Shown here: piece after piece, positions 34,206-43,334 of the stretch
Numbering within the stretch: the first letter of the stretch is position 1
Layout: each line of letters starts with the position of its first letter
Assembly: GCF_006385675.1 (NCBI RefSeq)
Contig: NZ_VFRR01000010.1
Span: forward strand, 1 to 64,000
Reading direction: 5' to 3'
Source of the DNA: Maribrevibacterium harenarium
Lineage (GTDB): Bacteria; Pseudomonadota; Gammaproteobacteria; Pseudomonadales; Marinomonadaceae
Length of the DNA stretch: 64,000 nt
Program-made: the position numbers and the translations under genes
Notes under the pieces: generated by a model
The model's input: the letters and a program-made list of their open reading frames with translations, nothing else
What the model was told of the DNA's origin: nothing
Database searches by the model: none

Positions 34206-34882
34206 TCGTCTACAGAGGGGGGTTGCGCAGCAGTTCGGCTATATTCGAGTATATGGCCTTTAAAAGGATATTCTAGATAGTTGGTGTGTTCTGGCTTGTA
34301 ATGTTGTGAGGAAAATCCAAATTCCAACATACGTTTAGTCAGCTTATTTTTACGCCCCCTACCAGGGTCAACGATAATTACTTTACAGTCTGGTTGGGAG
34401 TGGGACTCAATAAAGTCGGCTAGTAGAGCAATATGGACGTCTTCGTATAGAAGATCACTACCGATAATTATATCGAATTTTCCTAAAGAATCGTCATGGC
34501 TCGCCCAATCGGTACGCTCATAAGGAATGACTCGATCTCCATTTAACTGTGAATTTCGATTTAGGAAGAGTTGTGTTTCTGGGTGGTAATCTGTTGCGGT
34601 GATGTTGGCGCACTTTTTGTTGAGTAGTAAGCTGCTTAACGCCATGCCGCAACCAATTTCTAGAATTCGTTTTCCTTCTACTTCGTAGTCGCAGATATGA
34701 TGCGCCAGCACTAAGCTCGATGGCCAAAGTACACCGAAGATTGGCCATGTCTCTGATGATATTCCCAATTTCTCGGCAATCCCATCTGGATCATGAAATT
34801 CTTGAATATTACGTAATGTGCAAAGATGAATGTCGATTGTACCAAACTCAACGGTTTGGTAGCTAAGGCGCAAAGGTGGCAT
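34202..34882 (-). CDS. Class I SAM-dependent methyltransferase (family 16 type)
   Basis: A 226-residue methyltransferase with motif I ILEIGCGMALSSLLL near 73-87, post I TATDYHPE, and motif IV DIIIGSDLLYE. This pattern matches the METTL21/NNMT-like family 16, which methylates lysines in proteins or small amines. The substrate is unknown. It is transcribed convergently with the VOC gene; the stops overlap in a shared CTAG. Confidence 0.8.
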   Translation of the reverse strand: MPPLRLSYQTVEFGTIDIHLCTLRNIQEFHDPDGIAEKLGISSETWPIFGVLWPSSLVLAHHICDYEVEGKRILEIGCGMALSSLLLNKKCANITATDYHPETQLFLNRNSQLNGDRVIPYERTDWASHDDSLGKFDIIIGSDLLYEDVHIALLADFIESHSQPDCKVIIVDPGRGRKNKLTKRMLEFGFSSQHYKPEHTNYLEYPFKGHILEYSRTAAQPPSVDD

Positions 34883-34994
34883 AAAAACTCTCGATAACTA
34901 CATGGCGCTAGGCCAGCTATCGAGGATAAATGACGAAACGAGGAAAAATCATTATAACAGTAAAGCTATCTTTTAGGTGGAAGGGACTAAAATT

Positions 34995-35420
34995 TTACTT
35001 TTTCTGAGAAACAGCAATGCTGGCAAGCTCGATAAATAGCGTTGTCTGTTGCTGATCTAAACCGTTGAGAATATCGCTTTGTAAATTTTGTACTTCAGGT
35101 AGCAATTGCAAAAAAATCGCTTCTCCACTTTTTGTCAGAGTGACGATCTTGGCCCGTTTGTCTTTGAGGCTAGGTGTGCGGGAGATCCAACCTTTCTTTT
35201 CTAACCGGTCGATAACCCCCCCAATCGTGGCCTTGTCGTAGGCAATGTGAGCAGCGATTTGGGCTTGTTCCATCTGCTTTTCATCATACAGGGCGTGCAT
35301 CGCCGCAAACTGTACCGAAGTGATATCGAGTTCTAGCTGTTTCATTTTTTCCTGAAACACTTGGTTAGAGCGCTGCTGCAAGCGTCGAATCAAGTGCCCT
35401 GGCATGGCAAAGAGTGTCAT
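34995..35420 (-). CDS. MarR-family transcriptional regulator
   Basis: A 141-residue winged-helix regulator with the MarR core AQIAAHIAYDKATIGGVIDRLEKKGWISRTPSLKDKRAKIVTLT (wing DKRAK). Dimer helices lie at both ends. It is divergent from the aromatic monooxygenase gene and probably represses it until an aromatic ligand binds. Two matching half-sites lie in the shared promoter. Confidence 0.88.
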   Translation of the reverse strand: MTLFAMPGHLIRRLQQRSNQVFQEKMKQLELDITSVQFAAMHALYDEKQMEQAQIAAHIAYDKATIGGVIDRLEKKGWISRTPSLKDKRAKIVTLTKSGEAIFLQLLPEVQNLQSDILNGLDQQQTTLFIELASIAVSQKK

Positions 35421-35482
35421 GTGAAGTCCATTAGTGAGTTGCCGGATAAACGGGATTATACAGCAAGAATTTATAGTTTGTG

Positions 35483-35550
35483 TGCTTACTAGTTTGACAA
35501 AGGCTCAATTCATGGTCTAAGATTTGAAATATAGTAAGCATACATACTAT
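35483..35550. promoter_or_regulatory. Candidate MarR operators
   Basis: The sequence TGCTTACTA at 35483-35491 recurs in inverse as TAGTAAGCA at 35532-35540, within the imperfect palindrome ATAGTAAGCA/TACATACTAT (35531-35550, 8 of 10 pairs). They flank the likely start of both divergent genes. Confidence 0.6.
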
Positions 35551-35595
35551 TAATAAGAATAACTGACTGATCAGAAGATCGAAGGAGCATGACCT

Positions 35596-37518
35596 ATGCA
35601 ATTCTATGTTGATGGTTTCCGTGGTGGTAACCCTGATATCAAAAACGCTGCGCCAACCAATCGTCGTGAATACTCCACCAACGCCCCATTACCTGAAAAA
35701 GTTGATGTGCTAATCGCTGGCACCGGTCCAGCGGGTCTATGTTTAGCTGCGCAATTGGCGAAATTCCCGGAAATTAGCACCATGATTGTGGAAGCCAGCC
35801 CAGAGAATATTGAGCGTGGCAAAGCTGACGGCATCAACACCCGCACCATGGAAATGTTCGAAGCCTTTGGCTTTGCCGACAAGGTAAAGCGGGAAGGCTA
35901 CTGGGTGAACCAAACGAATTTCTGGATGCCAGACCCACAAGATCGTACGCGTATTAAACGCCTTGGCCGTGTGCAAGACGTGGCTGACGATTCTTCTGAA
36001 ATGCCCCACGCCATTATTAACCAAGCGCGCATCCACGAATTTTTCCTTGAAGTCATGCGCAACGCTCCAACCCGTATGCAGCCAGATTACAACTGGTCAG
36101 TACAAAGCCTAACGGTTGATAACAGCACCGAAGATCATCCCGTGACGGTGGTTCTAGTCAATACCGGTGTGAATGCCGGCCAAACCAAAACCGTACGCGC
36201 CAACTATGTGGTCGGTTGTGATGGTGCCCGCTCCAATGTGCGCAAGGCTATCGGTGGTGAACTACATGGGGATGCCGCTCACCAAGCCTGGGGAGTAATG
36301 GATATCCTCGCGAATACAGATTTTCCTGATATTCGCCAAAAATGTCTGATTACGTCGGCAACAGAAGGGAACGTGCTGATTATTCCCCGTGAAGGTGGTT
36401 ACTTATTCCGCATGTATGTGGAACTGGACAAGCTAAAAGACGATGAGCGGGTGGCAAATCGTAATTTCACGGCTCAAGACACCATCGCTGCGGCGAACCG
36501 AATTATGGCGCCCTATTCTATCGACGTAAAAGAAGTGGTGTGGTGGTCAGTCTATGAAATTGGTCATCGTATGACTGATCGCTTTGACGATGTACCAGAC
36601 AGTGAGCGAGCAAATCGTAACCCTCGCGTATTCACTGCTGGCGACGCCTGTCATACCCACAGTCCGAAAGCAGGCCAAGGTATGAACGTGTCCATGCAGG
36701 ATACGTTTAACTTAGGTTGGAAGTTGGCACATGTATTACGTGGTCAAGCGGACGCATCGCTACTGCATACCTACTCCCAAGAGCGTTGGTTGGAAGCCAA
36801 GCGACTCGTGGAAACAGACCACGAGTGGGCTCGGATTATGTCGGCACCTCCAGGGGAGTCTGAGTTAGATGGCGGTGACGAGCCGCGCTTTGTGCGTCAG
36901 TTCAAATTGAACCTAGAGTTTACCGGTGGCTTGGCGGTGAAGTACGACCAGTCCCGCTTAACTGGCTCAAACCAATATCAAGCCTTGGCGACTGGGGAAG
37001 AAGTTGGCCGTCGCTTCCACTCGGCCCCTGTCGTGCGTCTGTCGGATGCAAAGCAACTGCAACTCGGTCACGTGGCCGAAGCGGATGGTCGTTGGCGCAT
37101 CTATGCCTTTGCCGGTGAAAACGATGGCAGCACCGATTCCGCCATTCATCGATTAGCGGATTGGCTAGAGCAAGACGCCAACTCGCCTGTGGTGAAATAC
37201 ACCCGTGAAGGGGATGACATTGATTCCGTGATCGATTTCCGAGGGGTCTTCCAACAAACTTTTGATGAATTGGAATACGACAAGATGCCATCTTTGTTGC
37301 GCCCAACAAAAGGCAAACTGGGTCTACAAGACCATGAAAAAGTCTTCTGTGTGGATCACAAGGGGCTGGGGGATATCTTCACCATGCGCGGTATTAACCG
37401 TGAACAGGGCTGTATGATCGTGGTTCGCCCAGATCAGTATATCGCACAGGTACTGCCACTGAAGGCTACGGACGAACTCGCTGCTTTCTTTGATGGCATC
37501 TTGGTGCAACCGGAGTAA
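35596..37518 (+). CDS. FAD-dependent aromatic monooxygenase (phenol 2-monooxygenase type)
   Basis: A 640-residue flavoprotein hydroxylase. The FAD Rossmann motif GTGPAGLCLAAQLA lies at ~42-55, the DG motif is GCDGARSNVRKAIG near 208, and the GD motif GDACHTHSPKAGQGMNVSMQDTFNLGWKL near 350. The C-terminal thioredoxin-like domain (about 445-640) is typical of phenol hydroxylase (Trichosporon type) and 3-hydroxybenzoate 4-monooxygenase. It would hydroxylate a phenol or hydroxybenzoate with NADPH and O2. AAGGAG is 8 bases before ATG 35596. No ring-cleavage gene is nearby. Confidence 0.88.
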   Translation: MQFYVDGFRGGNPDIKNAAPTNRREYSTNAPLPEKVDVLIAGTGPAGLCLAAQLAKFPEISTMIVEASPENIERGKADGINTRTMEMFEAFGFADKVKREGYWVNQTNFWMPDPQDRTRIKRLGRVQDVADDSSEMPHAIINQARIHEFFLEVMRNAPTRMQPDYNWSVQSLTVDNSTEDHPVTVVLVNTGVNAGQTKTVRANYVVGCDGARSNVRKAIGGELHGDAAHQAWGVMDILANTDFPDIRQKCLITSATEGNVLIIPREGGYLFRMYVELDKLKDDERVANRNFTAQDTIAAANRIMAPYSIDVKEVVWWSVYEIGHRMTDRFDDVPDSERANRNPRVFTAGDACHTHSPKAGQGMNVSMQDTFNLGWKLAHVLRGQADASLLHTYSQERWLEAKRLVETDHEWARIMSAPPGESELDGGDEPRFVRQFKLNLEFTGGLAVKYDQSRLTGSNQYQALATGEEVGRRFHSAPVVRLSDAKQLQLGHVAEADGRWRIYAFAGENDGSTDSAIHRLADWLEQDANSPVVKYTREGDDIDSVIDFRGVFQQTFDELEYDKMPSLLRPTKGKLGLQDHEKVFCVDHKGLGDIFTMRGINREQGCMIVVRPDQYIAQVLPLKATDELAAFFDGILVQPE

Positions 37519-37568
37519 CGACTTTATTCGATCCTAATTAGCTGGAGCTTAAATAGGAAGAAGGACTG

Positions 37569-38543
37569 TTACAGTCCCTTTGGTTCGCCTGAGTGGGTTA
37601 ACACCTTCTCAGGCGTTTTTTTATTATCATGCTTAAACTGTTGCCATACTTGGTTTGCCGCTTGGTGCAACAATCCATGACGCCTTGCGACCTTAGCGTG
37701 ATCATGATCGTAACCGCCACCAATCACACAGGCGGTAGAGATGTTGGCTTGCATCAAGCTCGTCAGTATGTAGTGATCGCGGGCGAGAATACCGGCATCG
37801 GTTAACATCACATGTCCTAAGCGGTCATCTTGATGTACATCGGCTCCGGCATCGTATAACACGAAGTCTGGTCGGTGGGTTTCGAGTAAGGTAGGTAGAT
37901 TTTGCTTAACGATCTCTAGATAAGCGTCGTCGTCACAGCCTTTGGGAATAGGGATATTGATACCACCTGACTGTTTCTCCATTGGATAATTGTCTTCGCA
38001 ATGGAAAGAGACGGGAATGATTGCAGGGTTATGCTCGAAAAAGGCCACCGTACCATCCCCTTGGTGTACATCGCAGTCCACAATCATGACCTTGCTAGCC
38101 TTGTCGGAACGAACCAATTCCACCGCCGTTACAGCGAGATCGTTAAAGATGCAGAAGCCTGCGCCACGATCAGGGAAAGCATGATGAGTGCCGCCAGCCA
38201 AATGGCATGCCAAACCATGCTCCAATGCTAATTGGGCGGTCAACAGCGTCCCCGATACCGCTCGCAAGGTACGCTCCACTAGCCACTCGCTCCAGGGCAG
38301 ACCAATGTCTTTCTCTTCTTGCTGGGTGAGTTGCCCGCGAATAAAACGCTGCACATAGGCCGGATCATGGGCATTCATTAAAACGCTTAAAGACAGTGGC
38401 CCCGGTTCATAGACATTCTCGTCGGTCAAAATCCCAGTCGTTCGCAAATGCTCCGCCAATAGCCGAAATTTTGCCATGGGAAAGCGATGGCGCTCTGGGA
38501 ACGGGATACTATAGTGGGAGTGGAATACCAGTGGTAGTTGCAA
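37569..38543 (-). CDS. Histone-deacetylase-family hydrolase
   Basis: A 324-residue class II-type HDAC-fold protein. Zinc and catalytic motifs are present: LAGGTHHAFPDRGAGFCIFNDL (His pair), MIVDCDVHQGDGT (Asp/His zinc ligands), VSFHCEDNYP, LYDAGADVHQDDRLGH and GGGYDHDH. Bacterial relatives include AcuC and acetylpolyamine amidohydrolases, so the substrate may be an acetylated polyamine or protein. The only in-frame start before MQLPLVFHSHYS is TTG 38543. Its last 15 codons overlap the terminator of the monooxygenase gene. Confidence 0.85.
   Translation of the reverse strand: MQLPLVFHSHYSIPFPERHRFPMAKFRLLAEHLRTTGILTDENVYEPGPLSLSVLMNAHDPAYVQRFIRGQLTQQEEKDIGLPWSEWLVERTLRAVSGTLLTAQLALEHGLACHLAGGTHHAFPDRGAGFCIFNDLAVTAVELVRSDKASKVMIVDCDVHQGDGTVAFFEHNPAIIPVSFHCEDNYPMEKQSGGINIPIPKGCDDDAYLEIVKQNLPTLLETHRPDFVLYDAGADVHQDDRLGHVMLTDAGILARDHYILTSLMQANISTACVIGGGYDHDHAKVARRHGLLHQAANQVWQQFKHDNKKTPEKVLTHSGEPKGL
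37586..37622 (+). terminator. Terminator of the monooxygenase gene, inside the convergent gene
   Basis: CGCCTGAG (37586-37593) pairs with CTCAGGCG (37608-37615), then seven T. It lies within the 3' coding end of the deacetylase gene, where it encodes part of PEKVLTHSGE on the other strand. Confidence 0.8.
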
Positions 38544-38726
38544 GGTGTTCGCTTCATTTAGATTCAGACCGCATAACTTAGCAAATAATTTTTATTGTTG
38601 CATGAAGCAATCTTCCTTCGACCCATTGGTGTATTTATCCGACACTAAATGATATATATCAGTCCAATCTTATATAAAATCGTCCAAACTGAGTCAATCT
38701 GCACTCATTTACTAGAAGGTACCCCT

Positions 38727-39179
38727 ATGCGCTTACTTTTTATCCTAGTCGCTGGCTTTGTTAGTCTCGTTTCGACCATGGCATCAGCGGACGAGCAAGT
38801 TAGAGATCGTTTTGCTGATCATCAATTGGTCCAATTATTAGAGGAAGACGGCTACACCAGTGTGTCTATGGCTGATGATGGTTATATCCGTGTCCGAGTA
38901 GATGGGGATACCATGTACCTTTTGAACTTAGAGGATGGGGACCTGCAAGCCTACTACGTAGTGAGCGGTGTGGGTATTTCCTACGCTGATATCAATGAAT
39001 GGAATAAAACCCGTCGTCTATCTCGGGCTTATCTTGATGATGACCGCGATCCGACACTGGAAGCAGATTTGCTATCCAATGGCGGGCTAACCGAGGCGAA
39101 AGTGACAGAGTTTTTCCACATCTTCACCGGTTCAGTTGATCAGTTTAAAGACTTCTTAGTTGACCATGATCGTAGCTAA
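38727..39179 (+). CDS. YbjN-domain exported protein
   Basis: A 150-residue protein with signal peptide MRLLFILVAGFVSLVSTMASA and a YbjN (type III chaperone-like fold) domain: LVQLLEEDGYTSVSMADDGYIRVRVDG, then LNLEDGDLQAYYVVSGVGISYADINEWNKTRRLSRAYLDDDRDPTLEADL. YbjN domains are usually cytoplasmic, so the secreted form is less common. The frame is open to 38649, but ATG 38727 with AAGG fits the signal peptide. Confidence 0.8.
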   Translation: MRLLFILVAGFVSLVSTMASADEQVRDRFADHQLVQLLEEDGYTSVSMADDGYIRVRVDGDTMYLLNLEDGDLQAYYVVSGVGISYADINEWNKTRRLSRAYLDDDRDPTLEADLLSNGGLTEAKVTEFFHIFTGSVDQFKDFLVDHDRS

Positions 39180-39247
39180 TTAGCTTCGTGGATACAGCAG
39201 GTCTAGATACCCGCTGTTTCCACTGTCCTATTTTAGGTTTAGAAATA

Positions 39248-39286
39248 CGCCCTCTTGTCTTGTGGGGAGAGCAAGACAAGAGGGCG
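39248..39286. terminator. Strong hairpin between convergent genes
   Basis: A perfect 15-bp stem CGCCCTCTTGTCTTG/CAAGACAAGAGGGCG with a 9-base loop. It lies between the YbjN gene and the convergent lipoprotein gene. T-runs are weak on both sides, but placement suggests a bidirectional terminator. A smaller repeat (GTGGATACAGC...GCTGTTTCCAC) lies at about 39187-39222. Confidence 0.6.
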
Positions 39287-39299
39287 AAGTAAGGTGCGA

Positions 39300-40319
39300 C
39301 TAGTTTGTGGATAAGCCGTCTACAATGCGGTTATTGGCTGCATCAATAGCTTTGAGAGCGCCGTATTCATAGTATTCAGGTGTGGCGACCACGGATATTT
39401 CCGTCGTTTTGGTAGAGCCTCCGGTGAAGAAGCCGACTGCAGAGCTCAGGGCATTGGCCGCTTTTTGACCATCGGAAGTGGTATCTTCGTTGCGTCCGTA
39501 AGCGCCGCCGACCACGATAGGTTCTTTCAGGCTGACAAAGCCGTTATCAGAGAAGGTGCCACCTAGGTCAACTAAGAACTGTGCCGCAGAGCCCGGCGTT
39601 ACCTGGATTCCTTGGCCGAGGGTGACGGATGCGCTAAGTGTCGTACTAGGACCGCCGCTGGCGGGAACATCTTTGAAATAGTTCACTTCGTAGTCAGTGT
39701 CGGTATCGAAGTAAGCAAAATGCACGTTGTAGTTAACGGCAAAGACGGGTGCGCCAGCCGCTTCCGCTAATTCAGCAAAGGCATACGGCATGGGTTTTAC
39801 CTGGTTTACTTGGTCTGGCACCATAAATACGCTTAACGGTTTCGCTGAGTAAGTGATTTCTTCAAGTGATGGTTTGCTTAGGAATCCGGACAATCCAGAC
39901 GGTGTATAAGGTAGCGGTAATGCCTCTAAATCTTGCCAAGGTTTTAGCTTTTGCAGGTCGCTAACGGGCTTAACGTTGAACCCTTTTGCCGTTAGGTCTG
40001 CGACGAAGTCTTTATAGGCTTCATCGGCAATTTTCTGGAAGGTGCTTTCAGGAACCCCTGTTAAGCGAGCGCTAAGGATGCTTTTCGCGTATTCCGATGC
40101 ACTGCGATTGCGGATCATCGGGCTAGTCGATTTGGACGACGCGGAATCTTTGGTCACGAAGGTGACTGCGAATTGGGCGATGTAAACATCTTTTTGGGTT
40201 TCGAGTGTGGCTGCGTTTTTGCTATTAAGCTGGTCGCTACTTCCGCCACCTGTTCCAGTAGAAGCACAACCAGTAAGTAAGGTAGCGATGCTGGCGGCGA
40301 TAATGAGTTTAGATTTCAT
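39300..40319 (-). CDS. Lipoprotein of unknown function
   Basis: A 339-residue lipoprotein: LLTGC lipobox near residue 18, a Gly/Ser-rich linker (ASTGTGGGSSDQ), then a long mixed alpha/beta domain. Visible stretches include AQFAVTFVTKDSAS, FNVKPVSDLQKLKPWQDLEA, VNYNVHFAYFDTDTDYEVNYF and a C-terminus with AIDAANNRIVDGLSTN. I recognise no family. It follows the two-component genes with a 64-bp gap on the same strand, so it may be a regulated target or sensor partner. Confidence 0.65.
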   Translation of the reverse strand: MKSKLIIAASIATLLTGCASTGTGGGSSDQLNSKNAATLETQKDVYIAQFAVTFVTKDSASSKSTSPMIRNRSASEYAKSILSARLTGVPESTFQKIADEAYKDFVADLTAKGFNVKPVSDLQKLKPWQDLEALPLPYTPSGLSGFLSKPSLEEITYSAKPLSVFMVPDQVNQVKPMPYAFAELAEAAGAPVFAVNYNVHFAYFDTDTDYEVNYFKDVPASGGPSTTLSASVTLGQGIQVTPGSAAQFLVDLGGTFSDNGFVSLKEPIVVGGAYGRNEDTTSDGQKAANALSSAVGFFTGGSTKTTEISVVATPEYYEYGALKAIDAANNRIVDGLSTN

Positions 40320-40383
40320 GTGTCTCTCCTTGCTAAAGTTATTTTAAACAATAGGAGAAGCACGAAGATTATCGCACCCCCAT

Positions 40384-41037
40384 TCAGGGGGTATCGGTTG
40401 TGGAAATAATGCCTAGTTCGATGGCTTTGAGGGTGGCCTCGGCACGACTATTGATTTGTAATTTCTGATAGACGCTTTTGAGATAGCCACACGCCGTGTT
40501 GTATGACACGCCTAAAGCATTCGCCGCATCTTTGCAGCGATACCCCCTAGCGATCAATACCAAAATTTCCTCTTCTCTGGGGGTCAAGGAAGATGCTGGC
40601 GGCGGTGTCGGACGACGTAGTGACATGAGTACTTGCTGAGCAATGGAGCTAGATAGGGGCGGGCGACCAGCGAGTATACCCCGTAGGTTGTTGCAAAACT
40701 CCCCTTCTTCTTCGTCCTTGAGCAAGTAGCCATCGGCTCCCGCTGAAAGTGCTGGAAAAATATGCTCACTGTCATCAAAGATTGTCGTAATGATGCAATG
40801 ACAGTTGGGAGAATAGGTCTTGAGAGGGCGAATTAATTCAGTGCCATTGCCATCTGGTAGGCCTAAATCGAGTAGGACGAGGTCCCAAGTGCGTTGTTTT
40901 ATGGCTTCCTTGGCGGCAGCTAACGAAGCGACTGACATAATAGTGGGGGTAGTAAAGGCGTCCATGATGCGCCCGTAAAGCCAATCACGAATCTCCGGAA
41001 TGTCTTCAACAATCAATACGTGTGAAATCGCTATCAC
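40384..41037 (-). CDS. NarL/LuxR-family response regulator
   Basis: A regulator of 217 residues: receiver domain HVLIVEDIPEIRDW with phospho-acceptor Asp in LVLLDLGLPDGNG and Lys in YLLKDEEEG, then a LuxR HTH (LTPREEEILVLIARGYRCKDAANALGVSYNTACGYLKSVYQKL). GTG 41037 is eight bases from CGAGGA and gives the usual NarL length. An ATG at 41070 or 41064 would add 9-11 residues. It is encoded just after the histidine kinase. Confidence 0.85.
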   Translation of the reverse strand: MIAISHVLIVEDIPEIRDWLYGRIMDAFTTPTIMSVASLAAAKEAIKQRTWDLVLLDLGLPDGNGTELIRPLKTYSPNCHCIITTIFDDSEHIFPALSAGADGYLLKDEEEGEFCNNLRGILAGRPPLSSSIAQQVLMSLRRPTPPPASSLTPREEEILVLIARGYRCKDAANALGVSYNTACGYLKSVYQKLQINSRAEATLKAIELGIISTTDTP

Positions 41038-41101
41038 ATCTTTTTCCTCGCTTTTATCGTTCATAATCATAGCGAAATATATTGATTGTTTGCCCCCCAA
41101 C

Positions 41102-43183
41102 TTAGGGGGAAGGTGCTAACGGGATGTCGACCTGAACACACCAAACGTGATTGCAATTCGATATCTGAACGTGTCCTTGTAGAATGGCGGTACGTTCGCG
41201 AATATGTTTGATCCCAAGTCCTGTCGCAACGTCAGTTGTATGCTCACTCGCACAGTTATTTTCGATCACTAGACTAAACGCATTGGATTGGCTGTTGATC
41301 GTCACGTTAATCCATTGTGTTGCCGGGTGGCGCAATGCGTTACTAAGACTCTCCTGTAGGATTTGCTCCAGATGTTCATGCTGTAGGCTGCCAAGATACG
41401 CAGGGCTGACATCATGGTGCCAATGAAGTGTGATGCCACATTCATTGCAGCGGCTTTGTGCCTTTTGCTGCCAATCTGCCACGGCAGTCATGATATTGAC
41501 CGTCAGTAAGTGCCTGCCATTGAGAAGATTGCGCAAGTCTTGAATGGCCTCCCGTACCAGCGTGCGAGATTCCCCTGAGCTTTGGTGGAGCAGGCGTAAT
41601 AATTTGGCGCCTAAGTCATCATGTAAGTCCCGTCGAATACGATGACGCTCCGCCATGACCCCCTCTTGCTTCGCTGTTTCAATATCTGCGATCAAAGAAT
41701 GCAGAGCTAGGACGAGGTTCACTGTCTCGATATCTTGTCGATTAAAAATGCGTCTACCTTGATCTGGATGTTGTAACTGCAAAGTTTGTCCTTCTGGAAG
41801 CGCAACCCAGAGAGCTTCACCATTTGACGATAGTCGTGTGTCCGAAATTGAGTGTTCAAGACGCTGGTTAAGTGGTTTAAACACCGCCACCATGGCATCA
41901 ATGAGCTGTTTATTACTGATTTTCTCATCCCGTTTTAAGAGCTGTGGCAGGGTTTCTCTGAGCCAATGATCTAGCCCTTGCTGTGGGCGGCTAAACAGTC
42001 GATTCCACAGCCATTGCCGCATTGGGAAATAGAACCAACCTACCATCGCTAAGGAAATTGCTAAACTGTTGGCTGCGTTGATGGATAACATAGAAATAAG
42101 CAGAAAATCACAGGCCAGAACAGCGACACCGCCGAGTAACCAGGACCAGATCGCCATCGACCAGCGTTGGATGTCGAATAGGCGAAACCGGATCACGGCA
42201 AACATGATGCCCACATACATAAACAAAAAAGTCGCTAGGAGTAGTGCCTGATCTGACGCTTCGGCAGTACCCAACAACACCGGGATAATCATCCCTGCGG
42301 TAAAAAATATTGTCCCCGATAAAATAGACAGTAACACCCAGGTGAGCACAACTCGCTCGCCGGGCTGGGCGCGGGTTCCATACCACTGAAAAGCGGAGCC
42401 TACTAGCCCAAACACAAATAGCACCATCACCCAAGCGTACATACCCTCTGCCGGTGACGGGGCAAATTTGCCAAGGTGAGTAATGAGATGTGCCAGATAA
42501 AGCACGGCAATGGTGACAATCGCCCATTTCCGTGGTTTTTGATTGGGGAAGTGCCACAAAAATAGGGCTAACGACGTCACAAACAATACCGTTCCCAAAC
42601 CATTGATTCTCGATAGCCAAGCGAACCAACTGCCGTCGATAAAGGTATCTCGCGTGCTATAAATGGCGGCACTGGCAGCGGATAGGGCGTATCCCACACC
42701 TGTGCCACAAAAGGTAATGATCGCAAGTGTTTTGTGACTCGGCAGCCATACTAATAAACATATAATGGCAGCGCTCAACGCACATAGGGATTGCAGCCAA
42801 AATAGCCACGGCAGGTCAGCCAAGTGACGTTGCTTAAATTGGATGGCTATCGTGTTCTCTGAGAAATCGACAGCTTCCAGTTGATCACTGATTCCTGCTT
42901 GATATAGCTGGCGATGTTGGTCGAACAGCTCATCCATTGCCCTATAACTGGGTAACACGTCAGGCTCTTCCATGACGAGACTGCCCGTCGCGGGAACTTG
43001 CAGATCTCCCGCTAGGAAATAGCGAATTGGGTAGGAAGAGTTGTCACTGCCATGTTGGAGATGAAGTTGTCCATCAATGAGTGTTACTTGTCCGTCCAGC
43101 TTAGGCAAGGCAACAGCGCTGTAGATAAGCAGAGTAAACAACGCAAACAAAATGGCAACGCCAATAGCAACCGCTCGATACAT
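41102..43183 (-). CDS. Sensor histidine kinase with 7TM-type membrane domain
   Basis: A 693-residue NarX-class kinase. After an N-terminal TM and a ~115-residue periplasmic domain comes a block of seven or more helices (about 130-370), then a cytoplasmic linker, the HisKA_3 box AERHRIRRDLHDDLGAKLLRLL (phospho-acceptor His near 520) and a HATPase core (ESLSNALRHP, GLGIKHIRER). The layout recalls 7TMR-DISM sensors. The signal is unknown. It is co-transcribed with the response regulator. Confidence 0.85.
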   Translation of the reverse strand: MYRAVAIGVAILFALFTLLIYSAVALPKLDGQVTLIDGQLHLQHGSDNSSYPIRYFLAGDLQVPATGSLVMEEPDVLPSYRAMDELFDQHRQLYQAGISDQLEAVDFSENTIAIQFKQRHLADLPWLFWLQSLCALSAAIICLLVWLPSHKTLAIITFCGTGVGYALSAASAAIYSTRDTFIDGSWFAWLSRINGLGTVLFVTSLALFLWHFPNQKPRKWAIVTIAVLYLAHLITHLGKFAPSPAEGMYAWVMVLFVFGLVGSAFQWYGTRAQPGERVVLTWVLLSILSGTIFFTAGMIIPVLLGTAEASDQALLLATFLFMYVGIMFAVIRFRLFDIQRWSMAIWSWLLGGVAVLACDFLLISMLSINAANSLAISLAMVGWFYFPMRQWLWNRLFSRPQQGLDHWLRETLPQLLKRDEKISNKQLIDAMVAVFKPLNQRLEHSISDTRLSSNGEALWVALPEGQTLQLQHPDQGRRIFNRQDIETVNLVLALHSLIADIETAKQEGVMAERHRIRRDLHDDLGAKLLRLLHQSSGESRTLVREAIQDLRNLLNGRHLLTVNIMTAVADWQQKAQSRCNECGITLHWHHDVSPAYLGSLQHEHLEQILQESLSNALRHPATQWINVTINSQSNAFSLVIENNCASEHTTDVATGLGIKHIRERTAILQGHVQISNCNHVWCVQVDIPLAPSP

Positions 43184-43334
43184 GGATAGCCCCTGTGCTA
43201 ATAACTCGACGTTGCTTGGTCTAATGGTAATCTTTTGTAACTAACGTCAAGTATTCGTCAAGGGTCTTACAAGCGCCAAGCGATTGCAACTTTTATCAAC
43301 TGGTCAGAATAAGATCAGGTGTTGCTAATACGAT

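Noticed and set aside
36920-37309. 129-codon frame antisense to the aromatic monooxygenase gene
   Set aside because: Contained in the well-supported C-terminal domain of that enzyme; no domain or start signal of its own.
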